Source: Nansenia antarctica (Eukaryota; Chordata; Actinopteri; Argentiniformes; Microstomatidae). From it: a stretch of 64,000 nucleotides of DNA. Made by a program: the position numbers and the translations under genes. The stretch spans positions 38,354,151 to 38,418,150 of the forward strand of contig OZ022339.1 of the NCBI GenBank assembly GCA_963989245.1, read 5' to 3'. Shown piece after piece: positions 11,130-23,536 of this stretch (its first letter is position 1; every line of letters begins with the position of its first letter). The notes below the pieces were generated by a model. The model was given only the letters and a program-made list of their open reading frames with translations. It did no database searches and had not been told where the DNA came from.

Positions 11130-12076
11130 TATTATGTTTGTGTTATGCTAATAAATGTAGATCCACACAGGTATTCAAACTGAGCTCCGTTTACTGTCAA
11201 GTGCCATTCATTCTGACAACACACACACACAGGTCGTAAAGCTCTAACTGACGTACAGAACGTGACGTCGTAAAGTGCAACAAAGTGCTGCAATGACATA
11301 CTGTCGTACATAACATTTCCCCCCCCTTTCCAAAACTCAAACAACTAAAGTAACAGTCAAACAGGAGTAGGGCCTGAAGGCCTATGGGTGAAATTTAGTG
11401 ACATAGTCCTGGAGGTGTGCAGGGCGAGCCCGTTCCCGCTGTGGCCTATCGACCTCCCCCCTGGGCTGTGACCCTGCGAGGAAGCCAGGGTTAGGTGGAG
11501 GAGGGTGAGGAAGAGGAACAGCAGATAGAGGCTGAGCGGGTGGAGGCCACATAGGCAGTGGCTGCGGCGGAGCCAGGGGCGGCCTAGCTGCCCTTAGCAG
11601 TACAGGACTCGAGGCCTTTGAGACAGTTCTATCTGTCTCTGCTGCACCGGCTGTGTGGCCATGGCAGGCCCAGGAGGACCAGGCACCGTCCGCAGTCGGC
11701 TGGCGTGCCAGCGGGATCCGTCGCTCAGCAGGAACGTGGCTGGCCCCAGCTGACATGTCACCTGAAGGGGATGAGACCAGAAAGATGCCATCTTGTTATT
11801 TCGCTGGGGCCTACGGGCCCGAACCCAGTCGGACACCTTGATGGTGGTGCTCTTTACTCCACGTTTCTTGTCGAAGCGTCGCTTCATCTCCCCCTGATGT
11901 GTGGCCACTGCTGCTTGAGCAGCATCTCGAGTGCTGCCTGCTGCAGGTGTCACTGCATCCCGGGACCTGAGTCTGTTCAGTGGCAAGTCCATCTCACGGC
12001 CAAGCATGAGGGATGCTGGAGAGGTCTGCGTTGTTGCATGCTGACTAGTTGCAATGACATACTGTCGTACATAACA
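11130..12076 (-). mobile_element. Ty3/Gypsy LTR retrotransposon, internal-deletion derivative
   Basis: The element is bounded by 5-bp target duplications GTCAG (11,125-11,129 and 12,077-12,081). On the minus strand it starts with a 27-nt stub of the LTR (12,076-12,050; TGTTATGTACGACAGTATGT..). It then runs into the 3' part of pol, an integrase C-terminal region recognisable from SPASLMLGREMDLPL and a later 'DWVRARRP..W..P..V....G...FLL..G' stretch. It ends with a complete 3' LTR of about 186 bp (11,315-11,130) that begins with the same 27 nt. A polypurine tract (AAAGGGGGGGGGAAA-like) directly precedes the 3' LTR. Gag, protease, RT and RNase H are all missing. Confidence 0.85.
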
Positions 12077-12129
12077 GTCAGCTCTCGAAATCTCCCGAGC
12101 CGTGTAGCTGCGAGGTGCAAACGTGATCA

Positions 12130-12387
12130 AAGCATCGCGGATTCACAGGAATCTGCCTCCGTGGAGCCCAGGCAGATAGATTGATCGGCGCTGTTGGTTT
12201 CAGATCTCTCTCGCTCCTTAGAGATGTGTTCCCCTGGCAGAGGTAATCACCTAGCCAAGTGCCTTACTGTGAAGTATTACTGTGGGGTAATGACAATCAG
12301 TGAGCTTATAAAGGTTATACACACATGAGACTAAACACACAAAGAAACACAGCCAGACAGCCAGACAGAGACAGAAAAACAGAGAGA

Positions 12388-12432
<45 letters not shown>

Positions 12433-12600
12433 TGGAACAGAGCCGTGCATAACTAAATCAATTACAGCACCAAATGTTCCAGCAATTACTGAGCCAAATG
12501 GACGAGACGAAGGAAGGTACACAGCCGGGGGCTGCAGCCAACACAATGGAACTGACTCCCAGCAGGACAGGAGTGTCATCAAATATAGATGTAGGTGGGG
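12130..12600. other. Intergenic; (CAGA)n tract
   Basis: No gene seen. A (CAGA)n repeat of about ten units lies at 12,390-12,432. Confidence 0.6.
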
Positions 12601-12623
12601 GAACACACATACACACACAGTCA

Positions 12624-12700
<77 letters not shown>

Positions 12701-12721
12701 ATGCATGCACGCATGCACGCA

Positions 12722-12772
<51 letters not shown>
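12600..12772. repeat. (TC)n plus (CA)n compound microsatellite
   Basis: (TC)n at about 12,628-12,660, then two (CA)n blocks separated by a short GCATGCACGCACG stretch. Confidence 0.95.
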
Positions 12773-12961
12773 TCTGACAGAGTGCCTGCTCACAGAGAGA
12801 GACCTCAAGATTCGACAGGGATATTATGTGGTTGGTTTCACACATCCAGAGACAGATGGGATCTGCAGTAGCCCATCATCTGCAGAGGTTATTTTACAGC
12901 CATAAAACGAGATGCTCATTTGATGAGATGAGGTGAGAATATGAATGTCCGAATGTATGAT

Positions 12962-13021
12962 TGTGCGCGTGCGCGCACACACACACACACACGCACGCAC
13001 GCACATACACACACGCACGCA

Positions 13022-13074
<53 letters not shown>
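12962..13074. repeat. (CA)n/(ACGC)n microsatellite
   Basis: CA-rich repeat with CACGCACG interruptions, repeated twice in near-identical blocks, followed by a short (GGT)n run. Confidence 0.95.
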
Positions 13075-13075
<1 letters not shown>

Positions 13076-13739
13076 ATGATGGTGGTGGTGGTAGTAATGA
13101 TATTGTGTTTTCTTGTCCCTAAGCATTCTGAGCCGAAACTATAGCAACACCAAGATGAGAGCGTGCCGTCATAGCTCAACGTCGTCTCCACGGTGCTGCA
13201 CCAAGAGCGAGACAAGACGCGCTGCCATAAACGTTGATCTAATGACAAAATAAATAGGCTATATTTCATCAAGAGAAGCTATCGGAAAATGATTTCGGCT
13301 ATACTTTATAACGTTAGCCTATACACTCTTGAAATCCCAATAACTAATCTGCAATTAGCTACCTGCATGACATCAAGAATTGCGTCAACAGTTTTAACTT
13401 GTTGTCTTTTTTTTTTAAATACAAGCCTAAAATGCGATAGTGTACCTTTCAGAGTGTTTCTACTTCACTTTAGGATGATTGAGGTTATTTGTGAATTTAT
13501 ATTCATTGATATTGTATGTTGTGTGCTTCTTATTTCTCTTGTTGGAAAATAAACTCGAAGCTTAAAACTACGCTGCTTCCTTCAAGCGAGCCTCGCTTTT
13601 CGCATAGCCTACTTCGCTGCTTTCGTATGCTGTCTATCAGATCTCATAGATCACCATGCATGAGTTGTAAAACTGCGCTTAACGTTACGGAGACTTTACG
13701 ATGCCGTAACGGCGTTGGTGGAGCTGTGCCCTTAATTTG

Positions 13740-14132
13740 TTAGCTCGTTCTCTCTCCTCCCGCCCCCTCCTCCCCTCCTCCCCTCCCTCCTTCGTCGGGC
13801 TGAGAAGGAGCGTCTGTACCAGTGATGTGAGGTGAGAGGAGGTACGGGAGTCGGAATTGGAGAAGGAAGGTGTCTTTGCGCTGACCTGCTCTGCGCTCCG
13901 AGGCCAGGACAACGCTCTGATCGGGCCGTTTAGAGTCGGCTGAAGCCGTTGCACCTTTGGAGAGGTTAAAGTCAACACAGGAGGAGGAAGTGGGGGAGGA
14001 GAGAGGGATGGAGGAATGGCTCTATATGTGCTCTGACAGACAACAGGACATTCTTCTGTCATAAATGTCAATGACTGGAGCTCGTGCCGACTGAGTTTTA
14101 TCCCGGTGGGTTCCTTGGTCGGAAGAAGCCAG
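13740..14132 (+). promoter_or_regulatory. Candidate 5' UTR exon/promoter of slc35g2
   Basis: GC-rich sequence with several CpGs ends at a strong splice-donor match (GCCAG|GTGAGA, boundary at 14,132). The slc35g2 coding exon is preceded by a good acceptor (CTCTCGCCCCTGCAG, ending about 16,226), so an untranslated upstream exon is required. This is the best candidate within 2.5 kb. The exact transcription start cannot be seen. Confidence 0.4.
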
Positions 14133-14499
14133 GTGAGATTCTGCTCGATGGTCGACATAGTGGTCTCTGTCTATTTCAGGTGATTTTAGCACCATCACAA
14201 GATCGGGAATGGCATTTATGGTCGAAACTGTGAGTCTGACGAGACGCAAGGTGATTAAGGCATTGTCTGTCTTTGTGCACCTTGTGCGGGAGCAGAATTG
14301 CGCGCCTGAGCGGGTACGCGCCTTGTGCCATTCATACAATTGGCACCACCGTGTATAATAGTAGATGTGCGACGGTCGTGTTGACACAAGGGATGTAGTA
14401 GAGAATGAAAGTGGCTGGATCGATGATCACAACTTGCTGACTCGTCGGACGGGAACTTCGCACCGTTATTAATCATAATGTGTCAACGGGACTGGGCTC

Positions 14500-14684
14500 C
14501 ATGTGCAGGGATGAAGCATATGTCGCCTAATAGGCCTACCCGAAGCCTCTTCAATCATTTATTCCATAGGCCTATCATGTGAGATATCCTAAAATAAATA
14601 CAGAGGAGTAAAATCGATTATGAATTACGATCTGTTCCCCGGGAGACGTCTCTCTTTACTCTCTCTCTCTCCCTCGCTCTCTCT

Positions 14685-14720
<36 letters not shown>

Positions 14721-15626
14721 GCGTGTGCGTGTGCCTGTGCGTGTATGTCCATAATTCGCTGGCGTCACTGGCGTCTCAGGCGTCAGCGAGGAACCAAGAT
14801 AACCTTGACAACCTTGACAGGACATACACGCGCCCAATAGCACGATGACGCACGTGCCGCGCTCTGACCCGTGGCATCATTTAGTCATCAACAAGATAGA
14901 CAGACATACACTTAGTCGGGATAGGCTACAGAGTCAGATACAGCCTTTTTTTCAGTGATCATTGACTGTATAACAAGAGATTATCATTTGTATGAGGTCG
15001 AGATTAAACGAATGCAGTATTCACTGCAGTATTCTATCCTGGTTTAAAATCACAGGCTGGGTGGCTAAAGCCATTCTTCAGATTGTGAACAAGGTGTGAA
15101 CCTGCTGCTCAGTGACAACAGCATTGCAGAGGCTGCGTCAGCCTGGTGAATTACAACCATTGACGGTCTCAGACACCAAACAGGGCAGAGGAGGATTCTT
15201 CATTTTATTCATCTCACTTTCAGAACTTGAGGGTGTCAGACTTCATCATATGCCTTGTGTGAGAAAAGGATTAGGCTACTCTCTGAAATACCCTCCCACC
15301 AACACACTCAGTCTCATTCATTTCACACATTCATTGAATATTTTGTTGTAGAGTTTTCGCTTTGACCGCTTCTCTTGTTTTAGCATTTACTCACAGTAGG
15401 TAATGTGTTTGCCAAAGCAGAAACAGGACTGATATCCAGCCTACTTTGTTTTAACACATGGTCACATGTAGGCTACGTAGAATAAGTTGCTCTTGAGAAA
15501 AGGCATCTGCTAAGTGACTCAAATGTAAAGTGTAAATTAATGTCTAACTGCAGCCCTAAAAGACGGAGTCAGACCAGCTCAGAGATAATGAGCTAAACAT
15601 AACCACTAGGAGAGAGAGACAGGGGA

Positions 15627-15671
<45 letters not shown>

Positions 15672-16220
15672 TTATGAGGCAGCATGTTTCACATTATGTA
15701 ACCATTAATTTGCATGCAAACATTATGATGTCCCCTCTCTCTATATTTACTCAGCACACTCTGCCCCCGTCACACCTATGAATGTTTATGTTAAAGAGAT
15801 GCTACAGGATATTTGTAACATTTCAGCCATGAGTTGTTGTTTTTAGAGCTCATTGGCCAAAAAACAGGTCCTCTTAATAGAAATAAGTATTGTCAAGAAA
15901 TTACCAGTTTGCAAATACACCTCCACACACCCATGAGCAAAAAGCTTATTTAGCAAAAGTTTGTTTGACTTAAACCAAGGACTGTTTAGTCGAATGAGAT
16001 AAGAAATCGTTTTTACAATATTGAACCATACGGTCAACACTTAGGCCACATTTTTATGCAAAGGATTAACAACAAATCATCTGTAATGCATCTTTAACTG
16101 AGGTGATGTTGTCAGAAAGATTTTATCTACCAAGATGATTGGATTTTCCAGAAAGTTTGTAAATGGACTGACTGAGTTTGTCAGGTTAGTATGTCAGTTT
16201 GACTGTTGTCCTCTCGCCCC
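14500..16220. other. Intron or intergenic upstream of slc35g2
   Basis: No coding sequence recognised. Contains a (TC)n-(TG)n tract at about 14,650-14,720, a SINE tail at 15,484-15,536 (AAAGGCATCTGCTAAGTGAC) and a (GA)n tract at about 15,628-15,668. Confidence 0.5.
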
Positions 16221-16257
16221 TGCAGGTGTGCGTGTGTGTCTACTCTGAGGTCCAACC

Positions 16258-17640
16258 ATGGAGTCCGCTCATCTCTTGGGAAGCAAGAAGAGAGTGAAGA
16301 TCCACCCCCATACGGTCACAGCCAAATACGCCACTCACACACCCTACTCACCCCAGCCCGGAGTCCACACACACTTCCCTCAGCCAGGAGACGAGGGCTA
16401 CGACGACGCGCCCTCCTTTGAGGACTTTGGTTCCTTCCTGGAAGAGACTTCGGACAGGAAACAGCTGACTGAGGGCAGGAAGTGGAGGGGACGGACTCTG
16501 TTTGGAGGGAAGGACAAAGGCACGCCCCTTAAAACGGCAGCGGCGGCAGGGGGAGGAGAGGGAGCAGCGGGGGGAGGAGTCGGGGGTGTTAAGGGGTCCG
16601 GAGGAGGGGTCGGAGAGCAGTTGGCCAGTTTCGGCGAGGCATCTGCAGCAGCGTCTCGGCTGACGTGGTTGGCTCTGCTGGTTGCGGCGCTGGCTCATGG
16701 GTGTGTGTGCGCTCTGACCCGCCTGGCATCAGAACGCTTCCACCTCCCTCCTGTAATACTACTCTTGGCTCGTTCCATCTTCCAGCTCCTTTCTGGGGCC
16801 GTACCACCGCAGCGGGGGGAGCACCCCTTCGGCCCAGAGGGCTATCGACTGCGGGTGGTTCTCTTCGGCGTGGCGTACTCTCTCTCCCTCTGCTGCGCCT
16901 ACGCTTCCTTATCCTTCATCTCCACCGGAGACACTACCACGACCTGGCGCCTGGCAACCACCGTTCTATCAGCGACACTCGCCTTCCTGCTGTTGGACGA
17001 GAGGCTGGGATTGGCTGACTGCGGCGCTATAGCAACAGGCGTGGGCGGGCTGGCGCTGATGCTGGTGCCTGACATGGATGATACCGGGTCAGGGGTGGGT
17101 CCGGACAGGTCGGGGCCGGCTCGACAGTCGGTCCTGTTCTGGCGCGGTGCGTTCGGCTGGTCTCTGTCTGTGTTATCCGGGCTGTGGATGGCTCTGGCTC
17201 TGGTGGGCTACCGCTCTCTAAAGGAACGGGTTGGTGTGGGCACGGCTCTGTTCACCGTCAGCTGGACCAGTTGCCTCTTGGCTGCAGGCTCCATGGTCCT
17301 GCTCCAGGAGGGGTGGGCCTGGCCCACTGGTGCCCAAGCATGGGGCCTGGTACTGGGGCTCTCTGCCCTCTCTGCCGGGGGGTTCCTGGGCGTGACCCAC
17401 GCGCTCACCCGCTTCCACCCCGCCTTAGTCTCTGCCTCCCAGAGCCTGGAGATCCCCATTGCTATGGTACTGCAGCTGGCCATGCTGCCATTGGCTCCCA
17501 ACGCCTGTGAGGTCATCGGGAGCGTGGTGGTGGTGGCGAGCGTCGGATGGCTGGTGACCATGAAGCTCTTCCCCTCCCGCGGGAGCACGAGGAGACAGAG
17601 AGAGGAGTACGAGGAGATCCTGGACTCACCCATCAAATAG
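16258..17640 (+). CDS. slc35g2: Solute carrier family 35 member G2 (TMEM22), EamA-type multipass membrane protein
   Basis: A single 460-codon exon starts at the ATG after a splice acceptor. The N-terminal cytosolic segment (KKRVKIHPHTV, residues 10-20) and the C-terminal YEEILDSPIK match the vertebrate SLC35G2/TMEM22 family. Two EamA-like halves follow (about 136-270 and 296-440), with hydrophobic segments beginning near residues 136, 165, 199, 229, 254, 295, 327, 361, 398 and 418. These suggest ten membrane passes. HALTRFHPALVSASQSLEI (about 381-399) matches the family's conserved late motif. The protein is about 50 residues longer than human (412), mainly through an Ala/Gly-rich insert at 94-120 and a small acidic/Gly loop near 272-290. 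The family belongs to the drug/metabolite transporter superfamily. Its substrate is not known, so no transport reaction is assigned. Identity is firm. Confidence 0.95.
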   Translation: MESAHLLGSKKRVKIHPHTVTAKYATHTPYSPQPGVHTHFPQPGDEGYDDAPSFEDFGSFLEETSDRKQLTEGRKWRGRTLFGGKDKGTPLKTAAAAGGGEGAAGGGVGGVKGSGGGVGEQLASFGEASAAASRLTWLALLVAALAHGCVCALTRLASERFHLPPVILLLARSIFQLLSGAVPPQRGEHPFGPEGYRLRVVLFGVAYSLSLCCAYASLSFISTGDTTTTWRLATTVLSATLAFLLLDERLGLADCGAIATGVGGLALMLVPDMDDTGSGVGPDRSGPARQSVLFWRGAFGWSLSVLSGLWMALALVGYRSLKERVGVGTALFTVSWTSCLLAAGSMVLLQEGWAWPTGAQAWGLVLGLSALSAGGFLGVTHALTRFHPALVSASQSLEIPIAMVLQLAMLPLAPNACEVIGSVVVVASVGWLVTMKLFPSRGSTRRQREEYEEILDSPIK

Positions 17641-18000
17641 AGACTACTCCTCTCTTTCTTTTCCCCTCTCGCTCCCTCTCTCTTTCTGACTTCCCTCCCC
17701 TTCTCTCTTTCTCTTTCTATATCTCTCTCTCTCTTCTCTCTCTGACTCCCCTCTTTGTACCTCTGTCCCGAGAGCAGCCTGTCTGTGAAGTGGGTGTGAG
17801 GTTATGAGGTCGATGTATATGTATATATAAAGGGACTCTGGTGAATGTTAAAAAAACAGATGTATTTATTTTGTATTGTTGTTGTTGATGTTGGAAATGT
17901 GCCAATATTGTATGTTGTCTGTTACATTGGCCATATGTGATGTTGAGATAATGTGACATAAAAAAATCTCACTGGTGTCCAATGTATGTGTATGTATTAT
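17640..18000 (+). other. 3' UTR region of slc35g2
   Basis: Begins with a pyrimidine-rich (CT)n tract (17,645-17,755) and then AT-rich sequence. No canonical AATAAA was found in the first 350 bases, so the polyadenylation site is unresolved. Confidence 0.4.
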
Positions 18001-18007
18001 CGTGTCA

Positions 18008-18165
18008 CATGGTCCTGTGCGGCTCAGTGGGTAGAGCATGGCAATAGGCCACGGCTTAGGTTTGATTCCCATTGAGACCGATTATACAAAACATTTATGA
18101 ATCACTGTATTATTAAGTTGCTTTGGCTAAAAGCGTCTGCTAAAGGGCATATATATTATATGACC
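18008..18165 (+). repeat. tRNA-derived SINE
   Basis: The head has an A box-like TGGCTCAGTGGGTAGAGCAT-type sequence (GCGGCTCAGTGGGTAGAGCA) and a B box GGTTTGATTCCC. The tail has the family word TTGCTTTGGCTAAAAGCGTC, ending in a short AT run. It is the most complete SINE in the window and links the tail fragments found elsewhere to a tRNA-derived head. Confidence 0.75.
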
Positions 18166-18228
18166 TGAAGTCCTCCTTGGGTTTGGAGTGGACGTCAACC
18201 AGGCCACCCAGACTTATAATGTGTTCAT

Positions 18229-18230
<2 letters not shown>

Positions 18231-18275
<45 letters not shown>
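18231..18275. repeat. (TG)n microsatellite
   Basis: Uninterrupted TG run of about 22 units. Confidence 0.95.
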
Positions 18276-18277
<2 letters not shown>

Positions 18278-18667
18278 TGGCTGGGTTTCACAGGGAAGGA
18301 AGAGTCATTGACTTTTGCAGCCTGCTGAGGGTCAGCCAACTGAGCTAATCAATGCAATGCCATCTATCTGGCTGTTAGCATCAAAGAGAGAGAGAGTGTA
18401 AGGAAGAGAGAGAACAAGGAAGGGGGGGGAGGGGCGGGGGGGGGGGTTGGGGTTAAGCCAAGGATGATAGGAGCCAGGGCCCCCAGGAGAGGATGATGAA
18501 AGAGAAGGAAAGCAGTGTAGGAGTGAGAGAGAGAAAAGGAGAGAAACAGAGGAAGGGGAGTGTGTGCTCTTTACTGTTTGGCCAGGTGCCTGATGGCAGC
18601 TCTAATGTGAGAGAGGGAGCTGTGATTAAGACTAATAACTGACTGTCGAACATAAACACACTGGCAC

Positions 18668-18860
18668 TGAACTCCTCTCTCTCCTCTCACTCCTCTCCTC
18701 TCCTCTCACCTTCTCTCCTCTCACCTTCTCTCCTCTCCTCTCCGCTCTCCTTCCTCTCCTCTCCTCTCCTCTCACTCCTCTCCTCTCCTCTCCTCTCCTC
18801 CCCCTCTCATCTCCTCCCCTCCTCTCCTCTTCTCTTCTCCCATCTCCTCTTGTCAACCTG
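18668..18860. repeat. Polypyrimidine (CTCCT)n tract
   Basis: About 190 bp almost purely of C and T on the plus strand, built of imperfect CTCCT/CACCTT units. Confidence 0.9.
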
Positions 18861-18899
18861 TGACATTCTAAAATTAGGTGAAGGTCAGGAGGAAGTTTC

Positions 18900-19920
<1,021 letters not shown>

Positions 19921-19930
19921 TTAACAAGCC

Positions 19931-19936
19931 TTTATT
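19931..19936 (-). terminator. Polyadenylation signal for the PTX3-like gene
   Basis: AATAAA on the minus strand, about 145 bases after the stop codon of the PTX3-like gene. Its closeness supports 20,079 as the true end of the coding sequence. Confidence 0.6.
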
Positions 19937-20078
19937 CTTCAATTACACCATTGACATTTACAGTGTTAATATTATTCCCTGTCACTGTACAGAATCCCAA
20001 AACAACAATATAAAAATGTGTCCTTTTTTTGGCATCTTACAATGCCAGTTTTAAAACTCTTACTGACAATCCATCCCA

Positions 20079-21214
20079 TCATCTCTCTCCCCCTTCGGCC
20101 TCTCTCCTTATCTTTCTTCCTCCCTCGTTCATCCCTCGCCCCATGAGTTGGCTCAGCTGTGCCTGCACCCTCTGCAGCTCCGTTGCTATGGCAACCAGGG
20201 CTCTCTCCAGCTTCCCACTGTCCGCCGATGACATCACTTCCTGTTCCTTCAGGCTCGACGACAGGAACGGCTTCACGTCCAAACCCAGTCCCGTCCCTAA
20301 ACCTCCAGGCCTTGCCCCCACTGGTCCAGTCCCGCTAAGCCCCTCCCCTAAACGAAGCCCCGTTCCACCATGCTCTGCCCCCATTGGCCCTGCACCCTCC
20401 CCTCTCTGCGCCACTTCCTCCAGTCTGGCAAGCCTGGTGTTCTGCTCTCGGCTGCTCTTTAGGAGGCCCTGCAGCGTGGCATTGATCCTCCTCTCCCTCT
20501 CCGCTCCTTCCTCTCCCAGCTCCACTAGGCCTCTCTGCAGCCTGAGGCTCGCCTGCTCCAGCCGTCCCTGGCACAGTGACTCCAGAGCAGGCACATGTAC
20601 ACACTGCTGGCAGGCCCCAGAGACCCGGTCTATCTGAGCCTTGAGGGAGGCCATCCCACCACAGCATTGCCCCATGGCCTCCAGCAGCATGTTCTGTCTC
20701 ATTTGGGAGTCCTCCAGGGCCACAAACAGTTTTTCCCAGTGAGAGAGCTCTGCAGCCTGGCATGGCATCACTGGGGACTTCCCTAGAGAGAAAGAGAGAG
20801 AGAGAACCAGAGGGGATGCTCTTATGTATTATTTTATGTGTAGAATATCCTGTATTGTCAATCATTAAATTATAATAAAACGTTTAACCCCCCCAAAAAG
20901 AAAAAGAACCAGAAATCACACTGAGGACCAGCGCTGATGGAGGCTGAAGCCACTCCCCCATAAACATAAGCACAGCTAATCAACAAGAATGGGGGAGGGG
21001 GGGTGTTCTCTCTATCCACTTATCTGGTCAAATGAAAGGTAAATAAATGAATGGGGATTTTGTACTTCATCCAAACTAGACATAACCTGGATGAAGTACA
21101 TGAAATGTATAATCATGAAATGAACCAAAAATATGACAAATTGCAGTCAAAATATTTCTCATCACAAACAGAGCAAGGGATAAATAGCCACGGCAGCCAC
21201 ACACACGCGCACAC

Positions 21215-21309
<95 letters not shown>

Positions 21310-21596
21310 GTAGGTTCATGCTGCTGATAGAGGAACAGGGGAGCAGGTAAAGGAATAAAGAGAGAGGGGGAACAGAGGAACAGCTGAAGGATTAAAGAAG
21401 AGAGATAGAGAGGAACAGGGGGTGGGGGGCAACTAAAGGAGTGTAACAGAGACTCACACTCACCTTCTTGTTGGTCCTGTGCGATGTCGTTGCCGTAGTT
21501 GTCGTAGTTCATGTCATACTGTTTCTCATCCACACACACGGATATACACACCCAGCAGAGCACATATACCATGCGCCAGACCAAGCACACACACAT
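20079..21596 (-). CDS. ptx3-like: PTX3-like protein lacking the pentraxin domain
   Basis: Two exons join in frame: 21,596-21,464 (donor GAAG|GTGAGT) and 20,782-20,079 (acceptor CTCTCTAG), giving about 278 residues. Exon 1 encodes a signal peptide (hydrophobic core VYVLCWVCISVCV) and an acidic Tyr/Asp/Asn segment (QYDMNYDNYGND), like exon 1 of long pentraxin 3. Exon 2 starts with ELSHWEKLFVALEDSQM, which matches PTX3's EHSEWDKLF..LENSQM region. A coiled-coil-prone helical part follows (Cys residues near CQQC, LARLEEV, ELQRVQAQLSQLM) around a Gly/Pro-rich linker. In PTX3 a third exon supplies the roughly 200-residue pentraxin domain. Here the frame runs through the place where the exon-2 donor should be and stops. 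No donor precedes the stop, and no pentraxin exon was found between here and the left edge. PTX3 is a secreted oligomeric pattern-recognition protein whose N-terminal domain drives oligomerisation. This product could keep only that function. An alternative ATG lies at 21,572. Homology to PTX3 is convincing; expression is unknown. Confidence 0.75.
21190..21310. repeat. (CA)n microsatellite in the PTX3-like intron
   Basis: About 55 CA units with rare CG interruptions inside the single intron (20,783-21,463). Confidence 0.95.
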
Positions 21597-21685
21597 TACT
21601 ACTGTTCTGGAGTGGTGTGTGTGCAACTACAGCATGTATGTTAAGAATAATGTTTTCTCCTCGTTGTCTTGTACACACAGTCTAC

Positions 21686-21686
<1 letters not shown>

Positions 21687-21730
<44 letters not shown>
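21687..21730. repeat. (CT)n microsatellite
   Basis: About 20 CT units just upstream of the PTX3-like start. Confidence 0.9.
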
Positions 21731-21734
<4 letters not shown>

Positions 21735-21739
21735 TTCCC

Positions 21740-23430
21740 TCTTTCTCGTCTCTCTGTCAGTCACTAAAGCTACCTTGGGCTGCTTGGGCTGACTGTTATA
21801 ACCCCCACACAGAGGAAGAGGGGAGGAGGGAGAGGAGGGAGAAGGGAGGAGGGAGGTTGGGTGAGTCATGCTTCGGTGAAGGTAGCATGTTAAATAAAAC
21901 CTTGACTACTTCTACTATGGGCTGAGAGAAAGGGGGGTGATGGGGGAAGGCACAGGGGCAGGGAGGGGGCAGGGGGAGGAGAAAGGTGATGGTGTTGGAG
22001 GAGGGAGGGAGAGTGCAAAGGGGTGAAGGAATCTGAATCACAGGAATTGGTCCTGTGAATGGATGTCTGTCTTGACCTCTTATTGAACTTCCATTTATAC
22101 AATTTCTTACACGTTGTTGTGACCAACTATGTCTTATAATGTATGTAACAAAAGGTTTAAATACATATCACAGTTATGTCCCTCATGATCAGAAACAACT
22201 AATACTGGCTGTGTATTTGTGTTATTACAGTTTTTCTCTATCACTTTAACACTAACATTGGAACCTCAAACACAACGACCAAAACCTGAAACTGGTGTAT
22301 TTTATCTCACACCAATTCTTCACAATGACAAATACATTTCTTGCATATCACTCATTTTGCAGCTCTAAACCACACAGTTAACAAAACACAAAATACAATT
22401 CTCTACATTTGGCACAATCTTCCTTGATAAAATCTCTTGGAAAACACTACCATTCAGAATGCTAAACTCGAACCACCAATCACACAATCACACTCCTCAT
22501 ACGGGTAAACACCTACTGCTTTTGAATGAGCAATCATAGCTTTAGCAATAAAATGTGAGCAATAAAAGGTGTGTTGGAGAACAATGGATGCCAACTTTGC
22601 AGAGAAAGGTAGAGCGAGAGGCATGATGTCGATGAGGTCCTGTGGCAAGACAGAAACGAAAGGCAAGATGCAGCCTCATTTTCTTTTTCTTTACAGTATG
22701 CAGAAGGCTTATTTAATTGTATCTATTGTTTGTTCTGTATGAAGAACATTTTACAAATCCAACTGTGTTTGCTGAGATGTAGAATAAAATAAACATTCTA
22801 TTCTTGTTCTATTCTTCTAAATGTGAATGCTTCTTCTATCCTTCTATTCTTCAAAATGCGAATACGAAAGGCCTACTGATAGTAGTGTTTTCCGCTGATT
22901 ATAGTGTTTTCCATTGAGCACATCAGTGCTCAATTGGTTCTGACAAGTGTCTATTCATTTGACGGTGTGTGTGTGACAACATTTCATTTTGAGAAGACAT
23001 AACATTATTTTGAATGCAGTGTTTGCTTTTGTGTGAGTTTTTGGATTTGTGTTAAAGGTTAAGAGAAAATGAGCCATGCTTTGAGAAAACGTTTCTATTA
23101 TAAAAATAATAGAAAAGTGTAATAGAAAAGCTTTGTGTGTAGAGAGCTGGGTGGCCCTGGGGTGAAATTTAGGACGACGTCACAGGACAAGTTATCTGTC
23201 AACGCCAAGCACATGTTTTAGAAGATGTTTAGAAGTTATTTTTATAACAAATGAGTTAGTCGGTTATGTCATGATCATTTACAGACCCCTGGACTCCCTC
23301 CCTCCCTCCCTCGCTCTGTCTGTCTGTCTGTCTGTGGAGGGGGAGGGGAGGGAGCATCTGCAGGGCGGGTCTGAGCTGGTGGCAGTTTTACAGATGGAAA
23401 GCAGAGAGCACCTGCAGAGAGAGCGAGAGA
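21740..23430. other. Intergenic, no gene recognised
   Basis: Contains purine-rich sequence (21,800-22,020) and AT-rich single-copy-looking sequence. No open frame resembles a known protein. Confidence 0.5.
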
Positions 23431-23450
23431 GAGATAGAGGGCGAGAGAGA

Positions 23451-23535
<85 letters not shown>
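23405..23535. repeat. (GA)n microsatellite
   Basis: Roughly 100 bp of GA repeats with a few GC interruptions at the left end. A short flank just after it (GGACAGGGCAGTTAG..) recurs at about 30,328-30,370 next to another repeat. Confidence 0.95.

Positions 23536-23536
<1 letters not shown>

Noticed and set aside
13685..14476. Minus-strand frames of 73-157 codons upstream of slc35g2
   Set aside because: No similarity to known proteins; explained by GC-rich promoter or 5' UTR sequence lacking stops.
20335..20865. Second minus-strand frame of 176 codons over the PTX3-like exon 2
   Set aside because: Shadow frame. The PTX3-matching frame is the other one, and it joins exon 1 in phase.
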